Source of the DNA: Actinomycetota bacterium
GTDB taxonomy: Bacteria > Actinomycetota > Thermoleophilia > Gaiellales > Gaiellaceae
Direction of reading: 5' to 3'
DNA: 6,922 bases
Assembly: GCA_013696595.1 (NCBI GenBank)
Contig: JACCYG010000026.1
Span: 1 to 6,922 of the forward strand
In this document: in pieces, positions 1-4,883 of the stretch
How positions within the stretch are numbered: the first letter of the stretch is position 1
Layout of the letters: every line of letters begins with the position of its first letter
Position numbers and translations under genes: made by a program
Notes under the pieces: model-generated
Told to the model about the DNA's origin: nothing
Seen by the model: the letters and a program-made list of their open reading frames with translations, nothing else
Databases searched by the model: none

Positions 1-2
1 GA

Positions 3-812
3 GTCAAGGCGGCCGGCTGGGCGTTCGAGTACGACAACGACCTCTACCCAGACGTGGACGACGTCGCCGTCATCGCCCTCGTGCTGAACACGCTGGGAGC
101 CGGCCGCCCCGCGGTGGAGCGGGCGAACCGCTGGCTGGCCGCCATGCAGTCGTCGAACGGAGGCTGGGCCGCGTTCGACGTCGACAACGACGCCTACTGG
201 CTGTACAACATCCCGTTCTGCGACTTCGGAGCGGCGATCGACCCGCCGAGCGCGGACGTCACGGCTCACGTCGTCGAGCATCTCGCCGCCGAGCCGGGTT
301 ACGAGGAGCGGGTTCGACGCGGAGTCGACTTCCTGTTGCGAGAACAGGAGGCGGACGGGTCCTGGTTCGGCCGCTGGGGCGTCAACTACGTATACGGGAC
401 GGCAGCCGCTCTGCCGGCGCTCGCCGCCGCCGGTATCGGGCCGGACCATCCGGCGATGCGCCGCGCAGTCGCTTGGCTCAAACGCGTCCAGAACGCGAAC
501 GGCGGGTTCGGCGAGGATCTTCGTTCCTACGAGGATGGTGAGAAGGGGAGCGCCTGGCGCGGGCGCGGCTCGTCGACCCCGTCGCAGACGGCGTGGGGAT
601 TGCTCGGCCTCGTCGCCGCCGGCGAAGCGTCTTCGCGCGCCGCGCGGCAAGCCGTCGGCTACCTGGTCGAGACGCAGCGCGACGACGGGGACTGGGACGA
701 GGAGCTCTTCACAGGCACCGGGTTCCCACGCGACTTCCTCATCCGCTATCACCTCTACCGCATCGTCTGGCCCGTCCTTGCGCTCGCGCGCGTGAAGCAG
801 GCGCTCGCATGA
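3..812 (+). CDS. shc: Squalene-hopene cyclase, C-terminal part (5' end outside window)
   Basis: This enzyme cyclises squalene to hopene/diploptene at the membrane and is the committed step of hopanoid synthesis. The frame is open from base 3 and gives 269 residues, roughly the C-terminal 40% of a usual ~630-residue cyclase. It begins just before the catalytic DxDD acid motif (DVDD, residues 17-20 of the fragment, bases 51-62). The partner histidine follows in the DVTAH motif (bases 255-269); as I recall from the Alicyclobacillus enzyme, it polarises the catalytic Asp. Repeated QW-type motifs (NGGW, DGSWFGRWGVNY, NGGFGED, DGDWDE), the block STPSQTAWGLLGL and the terminal TGTGFP motif match the family closely. 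The residue after DVDD is Val, where Thr is usual. The TGA stop overlaps the next ATG (ATGA, 809-812), so this gene and hpnA are translationally coupled. Identity is near certain; only the 5' part is unseen. Confidence 0.97.
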   Translation, partial: VKAAGWAFEYDNDLYPDVDDVAVIALVLNTLGAGRPAVERANRWLAAMQSSNGGWAAFDVDNDAYWLYNIPFCDFGAAIDPPSADVTAHVVEHLAAEPGYEERVRRGVDFLLREQEADGSWFGRWGVNYVYGTAAALPALAAAGIGPDHPAMRRAVAWLKRVQNANGGFGEDLRSYEDGEKGSAWRGRGSSTPSQTAWGLLGLVAAGEASSRAARQAVGYLVETQRDDGDWDEELFTGTGFPRDFLIRYHLYRIVWPVLALARVKQALA

Positions 813-1696
813 GGGTCTACGTGACCGGCGCGACGGGTTTCGTCGGCGGCCACGTCGGACGCGAGCTCCGCGAGCGCGGAGCCGACGTGCGTGACGAGCG
901 GATCGACCTGCTCGACCGCGACGCGCTCGTGCGGGCGGTCGAGGGTTGCGACGCGGTCGTGCACGTCGCCGCGATCTACAGCTACGACGCGCCTGCGGAC
1001 GTGATCGAACGGGTGAACGTCGAGGGGACGCGCACGCTCATCGAGGTCGCGCGCGAGAAGGGAGTCCGCCGCTTCCTCTATACGAGCACGGCAGGGACAT
1101 GTGGCCCGGTGCCGGGCCGCCCGGCGACCGAGGCGGACGGCCCGCCACCGTGGGAGCTCACGATTCCCTACAAACGGACGAAGCTCGAGGCGGAGCGGCT
1201 GGCCCTCGAGGCACGCGCAGTCGTCGTCAACCCGACCACACCGGTGGGCGAAGGCGACCACAAGCCCACTCCGACCGGTCGCATGATCCGGGGGGTCGCG
1301 CGGGGGAAGATCCTCGGCTATGTCGCGACAACCGGGCTCAACGTCGTCGACGTGCGCGACGTTGCGCGCGGCCATGCGATCGCGCTCGAGCACGGCGCGG
1401 CGGGTGAGCGTTACATCCTCGGCGGCGCGGACCTTCCACTCGCCGAGCTCTTCGCCACGATCGCCGAGCTCGCCGGCCGGCCCCGTCCCCCGATCCGCGT
1501 CCCCTATCCGGTCGCGGTCGGGGCGTCGCGCCTCGGCGTCGCCAACCGGGACGAGGTGCGCCTCGCCCGCATTCCGATGTACTTCTCCTCGGAGAAGGCG
1601 GAACGAGAGCTCGGATATCGCGCGGGCCCCGTGGCCCCGGCGCTCGCGCGGGCCGTGGCAGAAGCGGTTAGTCTCAACGGCAGGAGAGAGCGATGA
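809..1696 (+). CDS. hpnA: Hopanoid-associated NAD(P)-dependent sugar epimerase/dehydratase-like protein HpnA
   Basis: An extended short-chain dehydrogenase of 295 residues that accompanies hopanoid clusters; its reaction is not established. The Rossmann motif GATGFVG lies at residues 7-13, the TSTAG strand at 92-96, and the catalytic pair Y121/K125 in YKRTK. The block NPTTPVGEGDHKPTPTGR (141-158) followed by TGLNVVDVRDVARGHAIALE and RYILGG is characteristic of HpnA rather than of generic epimerases. The ATG at 809 is chosen because it overlaps the shc stop as ATGA and starts directly on the first beta strand; a frame open further upstream lies inside shc. The protein is about 30-40 residues shorter than usual. 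Most of the difference falls after the second strand (around residues 26-33), where the stretch before the D-L-x-D segment is missing. It ends in an ATGA overlap with hpnH. Confidence 0.9.
   Translation: MRVYVTGATGFVGGHVGRELRERGADVRDERIDLLDRDALVRAVEGCDAVVHVAAIYSYDAPADVIERVNVEGTRTLIEVAREKGVRRFLYTSTAGTCGPVPGRPATEADGPPPWELTIPYKRTKLEAERLALEARAVVVNPTTPVGEGDHKPTPTGRMIRGVARGKILGYVATTGLNVVDVRDVARGHAIALEHGAAGERYILGGADLPLAELFATIAELAGRPRPPIRVPYPVAVGASRLGVANRDEVRLARIPMYFSSEKAERELGYRAGPVAPALARAVAEAVSLNGRRER
1682..1688 (+). promoter_or_regulatory. Ribosome binding site for hpnH
   Basis: AGGAGAG lies a few bases upstream of the ATG at 1693, inside the last codons of hpnA. Together with the ATGA overlap it fixes the hpnH start and suggests that hpnH can load ribosomes itself as well as by coupling. 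Confidence 0.6.
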
Positions 1697-2691
1697 AGTT
1701 TCCCCTCCGCAGCACGGTTCAGATCGGCCGCTACGTGGCGGCTCAGAGGGGAAACGACCGCTACCCGCTCGTGATCATGCTCGAGCCGACGCTCGGCTGC
1801 AATATCGCATGCATCGGCTGCGGCAAGATCCGCGAGTACGAGTCGAACAAGGCCCGCCTGACCGTCGAGGAATGCCTCGACACGGCGCGCCAGTGTCCCG
1901 CTCCCGTGATCTCAGTCTGCGGAGGAGAACCGCTCATCTTCAAGGGAATCGAGGACGTCGTGGCCGGCTTCATCGAGATGAAGCGGAACGTCCAGCTCTG
2001 CACGAACGCCCTGCGCCTCGCCGACATGCTTGAAAGCTTCGAGCCGAACCCGCGCCTCACCTTCGTCGTCCATCTGGACGGAATGAAGGAGATCCACGAC
2101 TACATCTGCGACTACCCCGGCCTGTGGGAGATCGCCGTCGACGCCATCCGGCGTGCACGCGACGCGGGTTTCCGCGTCACGACGAACACGACGATCTTCA
2201 AAGAGACAGACGTCGCCGACGTGCTCGAGATGATGCGCTACCTCACGCACGCGGTCGGGATCGAGGGGATGCTCGTCGCGCCGGGCTACCAGTATTCGCA
2301 GATCGATCCCGACCTGACGATGACGCGCGACGAGCACGAGGAGAAGTTCCGCGCCATCCGCACGGGCGTAAGGGCGAACGGCTATAAGTGGCTCGCGAGC
2401 CCTGTCTACCAGGACTTCCTGACCGGTGACCGGAAGCTCGATTGCGCGCCCTGGGGGTCCGTGACACGGAATCCCTACGGCTGGAAGGGGCCGTGCTACC
2501 TCCTCACGGACGGCATCTTCCCGACCTACCAGGCCCTCGTCGACGGGATCGAATGGGAGCGGTACGGGCCTGGGAACGACCACCGGTGCGAGCACTGCGG
2601 GATCCACTCGGGCTTCGAACCGGCCGCGACCCTCGCGACGACCAAAAGCCTGCGGGAGACGGCCCGGAGCCTCGCCTGGACGATGAACTAG
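1693..2691 (+). CDS. hpnH: Adenosyl-hopene transferase HpnH (radical SAM)
   Basis: Radical SAM enzyme that joins the 5'-deoxyadenosyl radical to diploptene to give adenosylhopane, the first step toward extended C35 hopanoids. It has 332 residues, a normal family length. The [4Fe-4S]/SAM motif CxxxCxxC is C36-C40-C43 within GCNIACIGCGK, and the SAM-contacting CGGEP is at 76-80. The HpnH-typical N-terminus (MKFPLR...Q) and C-terminal region follow: DCAPWG near 250-255, RNPYGWKGPCYLL near 259-271, and CEHCGIHSGFEP at 299-310. Cysteines 251, 268, 299 and 302 are family-type positions; residue 306 is Ser, where I recall Cys in many homologues. The start at 1693 is supported by AGGAGAG upstream and by the ATGA overlap with hpnA. 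The stop is the first of three consecutive in-frame TAG codons (2689-2697), and the hpnG frame begins over it. Identity is secure from motifs and neighbours. Confidence 0.95.
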   Translation: MKFPLRSTVQIGRYVAAQRGNDRYPLVIMLEPTLGCNIACIGCGKIREYESNKARLTVEECLDTARQCPAPVISVCGGEPLIFKGIEDVVAGFIEMKRNVQLCTNALRLADMLESFEPNPRLTFVVHLDGMKEIHDYICDYPGLWEIAVDAIRRARDAGFRVTTNTTIFKETDVADVLEMMRYLTHAVGIEGMLVAPGYQYSQIDPDLTMTRDEHEEKFRAIRTGVRANGYKWLASPVYQDFLTGDRKLDCAPWGSVTRNPYGWKGPCYLLTDGIFPTYQALVDGIEWERYGPGNDHRCEHCGIHSGFEPAATLATTKSLRETARSLAWTMN

Positions 2692-3281
2692 TAGTAGTTC
2701 TCGCCTGCGCGCTCGAGGTCGAGGAGCGCGCGGCGCGCAAGGGAGGGACGCGGGCAGTCCGCGTCGGCCTCGGTGCGGTGCTTGCACCGCCGGACGAGCC
2801 GTTCATCGCGTTCGGCCTCGCGGGCGCGCTCTCCGCGGACCTTCGACCCGGCGATCTCTTGACCGCGACCCGAGTCGTCGCCGAGGACGGAACCACGCTC
2901 TGGGAAGGCGAGCCGGTCCCGCTCGCGGGCGCGACCTCCGCCGTCCTTTGCGCCTCGATGAGAGTCGTGGACGACCCGCGCTAGCGAGCAGCGCTCGCCG
3001 CGCGCTCGGGCGCCGTCGCCGTCGACATGGAGAGCGGCGCACTCGCGGCCACCGGCCGTCTCCGCGGGGTCGTGCGCGCCGTCTCGGACACATCTGACCG
3101 GCCGCTCGGCCGCCTCGCTTCCGCGGTCACGGCCGACGGCCGCGTCGCCTGGGGCGCAGTTGTCCACTCGTTCGCACGCGATCCGATCGGCAGTGCACGG
3201 GCGGCTGTCGCGGGGCGGCGTGCGCTCGCGAGGCTCGAGCGTGCCGCAGCCGCACTCGCGTCAGCGGGACACCGCCGCTAA
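2676..3281 (+). pseudogene. hpnG: Hopanoid-associated nucleoside phosphorylase HpnG, interrupted by an in-frame TAG and lacking a clear start
   Basis: HpnG is the phosphorylase that cleaves adenine from adenosylhopane to give ribosylhopane. One continuous frame encodes the whole domain of about 200 residues: LVVVLACALEVEERAARK at the first strand, the phosphate-site-like GLAGAL (2814-2831), LLTATRVV and LWEGEP, then after the break AARSGAVAVDMESGAL with the nucleoside-phosphorylase VDMES motif (3021-3035), and VSDTSD (3081-3098). A TAG at 2982-2984 splits it between DDPR and RAALAARSG, where a CAG or GAG codon would restore the family pattern. No ATG, GTG or TTG lies in frame near the expected beginning. 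The nearest options are CTG at 2676, preceded by GGAG at 2666-2669, or GTG at 2778, which would lose the first strand. The frame ends at TAA 3279-3281. Genuine decay, two sequencing errors, or a CTG start plus readthrough are the alternatives. TAG recoding is unlikely, since hpnH and pheA end in TAG. Confidence 0.8.
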
Positions 3282-3284
3282 CTT
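3279..3284 (+). promoter_or_regulatory. Putative leaderless -10 box (TAACTT) for pheA
   Basis: TAACTT fits the TANNNT -10 consensus and lies 6 nt before the pheA ATG at 3291, the spacing that puts transcription start on the A of ATG. No Shine-Dalgarno-like sequence precedes that ATG. The first three bases are also the TAA stop of the hpnG frame. No convincing -35 box is visible, so this is a pattern-based inference. Confidence 0.4.
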
Positions 3285-3290
3285 CCGTTC

Positions 3291-4118
3291 ATGGGAGAGA
3301 CCGTCGCCTACCCCGGGCGTGAGGGTGCGCACAGCGCTGCGGCCTGCGACCGGCTCTTTCCCGAGACCTTCGAGCTCGTCCCGCTTCCGAGCTTCACCGC
3401 CGTGGTCGAGGCGACGGCCGGCGGAGAGGTCGAGTTCGGCGTCCTGCCGATCGAGAGCTCGCTCTCGGGCCCGGTGGCCGAGACCCACGACCTCCTGTAT
3501 GAGTCGCCGCTCTCGATCACGCGCGAGGCCGTCCTGCAGATCCGGCATTACCTCGTCGGGACCGAGCAGGTTCCGCTCGAGCAGATACGCGTCGTCCATT
3601 CGCACCCCGCTGCGCTCGACCAGTGCCGCCGGCTGCTCGCTTCGATGCCGTGGGCGACCGCCGTCGCCGCCGCGACGACTGCGGACGCTGCAGCGGACGT
3701 CGCGAACCGGGCCGACACGACCGAGGCTGCGATCGCGAGCGAGCGGGCAGCCGCGATGCACGGGCTCGAGGTGATCGCTGGTGACGTGGGCGACCACCCG
3801 GAGGCCTTCACGCGCTTCGTTTCGCTCGCGCGCTACACCCGTCTCGATCGAGACGGCGAAAGTTGGAGGACGGCTTTCTCGTTCGTGACCGACCATCAGC
3901 CCGGAGCGCTCCACCGAGCGATCGAACCGTTCGCGCGCCACGGGCTCGACCTCGTTCAACTCGTCTCGCGGCCAATCCCGCAGCGGCCGTGGCGGTACCG
4001 GTTCGACGCTGTCCTCGACGGCCACCCATTCGATCCCGCCGTTCGCGAAACGCTGGCCGAGGTGCGAGCGCTGGCCCGCGAGCTCACGGTGTTCGGGTCG
4101 TACCCGGCGGCCACCTAG
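3291..4118 (+). CDS. pheA: Prephenate dehydratase with C-terminal ACT domain
   Basis: Converts prephenate to phenylpyruvate, the committed step to phenylalanine, in the cytoplasm. It has 275 residues, normal for the monofunctional bacterial enzyme with no chorismate mutase domain. The catalytic domain (about 1-182) begins VAYPGREGAHS and carries GVLPIESS (50-57), HSHPAALDQC (103-112) and the TRF motif at 174-176. By alignment from memory with the E. coli P-protein, Ser208, Gln215 and Thr278 correspond to S104, Q111 and T174, but Asn160 of the PIEN motif is Ser here (S56). The ACT domain (about 193-272) starts with SFVTDHQPGALH and has VSRP (225-228) where ESRP, involved in Phe feedback binding, is usual. 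The ATG follows the hpnG TAA by 9 bp with no ribosome binding site, suggesting leaderless expression separate from the hopanoid genes. It ends at TAG just before a hairpin. Confidence 0.92.
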   Translation: MGETVAYPGREGAHSAAACDRLFPETFELVPLPSFTAVVEATAGGEVEFGVLPIESSLSGPVAETHDLLYESPLSITREAVLQIRHYLVGTEQVPLEQIRVVHSHPAALDQCRRLLASMPWATAVAAATTADAAADVANRADTTEAAIASERAAAMHGLEVIAGDVGDHPEAFTRFVSLARYTRLDRDGESWRTAFSFVTDHQPGALHRAIEPFARHGLDLVQLVSRPIPQRPWRYRFDAVLDGHPFDPAVRETLAEVRALARELTVFGSYPAAT

Positions 4119-4141
4119 GGGCGGGTGCGGGCCCCCGCCCT
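4118..4141. terminator. GC-rich hairpin filling the gap between convergent genes
   Basis: GGGCGGG (4119-4125) pairs perfectly with CCCGCCC (4134-4140) around an 8-nt loop, with a possible G-U pair at 4118/4141. It occupies the whole 21-bp space between the pheA stop and the stop of the minus-strand small membrane protein gene. There is no U-tract on either side, so it would be a non-canonical, bidirectional terminator of the kind seen in high-GC actinobacteria. Confidence 0.55.
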
Positions 4142-4292
4142 ACCGCTCTTCCGTCGTCACCGTCTCGTCCTCGGGCCCCGTGGTCGCCTCGATCACCAGG
4201 CCGATCACCCACATGGCCGCGATCGTTAGCACGACTACGAGCGCCACCTTCCAGACCGTGCGCGCGATCCGGTGCACGGGCTCAGAGGTCAT
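4140..4292 (-). CDS. Small single-pass membrane protein (50 residues), coupled to the secreted-protein gene
   Basis: I do not recognise this protein. The frame encodes 50 residues starting MTSEPVHRIARTVWK, with one strongly hydrophobic helix at about 16-34 (VALVVVLTIAAMWVIGLVI) and an acidic, Thr-rich tail (EDETVTTEER). Basic residues H7, R8, R11 and K15 before the helix and acids after it predict N-in/C-out topology by the positive-inside rule. The ATG overlaps the TGA of the upstream secreted-protein gene as ATGA (4292-4289), which argues for translational coupling. The gene explains almost exactly the interval between that stop and the convergent pheA. Its stop TAG lies at the edge of the hairpin. 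The function is unknown; it may anchor, export or modify its secreted partner, or be a standalone small membrane protein. Confidence 0.75.
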   Translation of the reverse strand: MTSEPVHRIARTVWKVALVVVLTIAAMWVIGLVIEATTGPEDETVTTEER

Positions 4293-4765
4293 AGCCCGGT
4301 ATCAGCCTTCCACGTCCCGTTGGCGCGGACCCAGATCTTCACCCACGGGTATTCCGTCCGTGTGCACGGGAACCAGAGGATGCAGTTCTCGAACTTCCCC
4401 TGGCGCATCGAGTAGTGGCCGCTGTACCGGTTCGAGCAGCACCACGTGTAGTAGTTCCCGGCCGCGTGGACTACGCCGCGGTACTCCATGTTCGGATCCA
4501 CGTCCGTCACGTAGACGGAGACGTATCTCCACGTGATCCGCGGGTAGTTCCAGCACCAGCTTTTTCTCTGGTGGAACTTGTAGACGACGTCCAGATGGAA
4601 GATGTCCCATCCGGCACGCGCCACGTCGACCGTCTTGCAGCCCGACGCATACGACGCGTCGCCGGAGACAGTCACCTCGGTTGCGTCGGCTCCCTCGACG
4701 GCCCAAGCGGGAGCGGGAACGATGAGGGCCCCGGCGAGAAGAGCCAGGGCAAAAGCGCGTTTCAT
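4289..4765 (-). CDS. Secreted Cys/Trp-rich protein of unknown function
   Basis: A 158-residue protein with a clear Sec signal peptide: K2/R3, hydrophobic core FALALLAGALIV, and an AxA-type site PAWA with likely cleavage after A22. The mature part of about 136 residues has six cysteines (43, 71, 109, 110, 128, 134), enough for three disulfides and including an adjacent CC pair. It is unusually rich in Trp and Tyr (KSWCWNYPRITWRYVSVYV, YYTWCC, YPWVKIWV). GHYSMRQGKFENC and the DVDPNMEYRG stretch look like conserved motifs. It resembles uncharacterised secreted proteins I associate with Actinobacteria, but I can assign no function. The start ATG is set by a near-perfect ribosome binding site 8 nt upstream. 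It is the first gene of a two-gene unit with the small membrane protein. Alternatives include a cell-wall-binding, lectin-like or small beta-sandwich protein, all speculative. Confidence 0.85.
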   Translation of the reverse strand: MKRAFALALLAGALIVPAPAWAVEGADATEVTVSGDASYASGCKTVDVARAGWDIFHLDVVYKFHQRKSWCWNYPRITWRYVSVYVTDVDPNMEYRGVVHAAGNYYTWCCSNRYSGHYSMRQGKFENCILWFPCTRTEYPWVKIWVRANGTWKADTGL

Positions 4766-4773
4766 CCATCCTG

Positions 4774-4783
4774 CACCTCCTTT
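4774..4783 (-). promoter_or_regulatory. Strong Shine-Dalgarno site for the secreted protein
   Basis: On the minus strand AAAGGAGGTG, close to a full complement of the 16S rRNA 3' end, lies 8 nt before the ATG at 4765. It is by far the strongest ribosome binding site in the window and suggests high translation. It also rules out the nearby out-of-frame ATG at 4769 as the start. Confidence 0.85.
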
Positions 4784-4883
4784 CGGGCCGCTTCGGTCGC
4801 GGGTCTAGGGCCACAGTCCACGCTAGAGAAAACCGGGAAGAAATACAGCGTCCTTTTCGGACACATGCGTGTCGGTTTTGTTC
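4784..4883 (-). promoter_or_regulatory. Upstream region of the secreted-protein gene (promoter not pinpointed)
   Basis: This is the largest non-coding gap in the window (118 bp, 4766-4883) and its least GC-rich stretch, with short A/T runs such as AGAAAACC and CCTTTTCGG. It must carry the promoter of the minus-strand pair. A TANNNT hexamer (TAGCGT, complement of 4821-4826) is a possible -10, but no good -35 is present. A short dyad lies in its distal part. Confidence 0.4.
4858..4882. other. Short inverted repeat behind the deacetylase gene
   Basis: GACAC (4860-4864) and GTGTC (4869-4873) form a 5-bp stem with loop ATGC; a further C-G pair lies beyond one mismatch. On the plus strand it is followed by TTTTGTT, as in a terminator, but no plus-strand gene ends there. 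On the minus strand it sits 10 nt after the deacetylase stop, without a U-tract. It may be a weak terminator or an operator for the secreted-protein promoter. Confidence 0.3.

Noticed and set aside
593..808. N-terminal extension of HpnA upstream of the ATG at 809
   Set aside because: The extension is Arg-rich shadow sequence inside shc. The ATGA overlap and the direct start on the Rossmann strand favour 809.
2643..2697. Programmed -1 frameshift fusing HpnH to HpnG
   Set aside because: The only slippery-looking run is AAAA at 2644-2647, which is not a proper X XXY YYZ heptamer, and HpnH ends at its normal family length.
1912..2787. Minus-strand open frame of 291 codons opposite hpnH
   Set aside because: It lies antisense to a motif-complete radical SAM enzyme and shows only Arg/Val/Asp/Glu-rich low-information sequence.
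2982..2984. TAG recoded as an amino acid (for example pyrrolysine)
   Set aside because: hpnH, pheA, the small membrane protein and the deacetylase genes all end in TAG at sensible places, so TAG acts as a stop in this genome.
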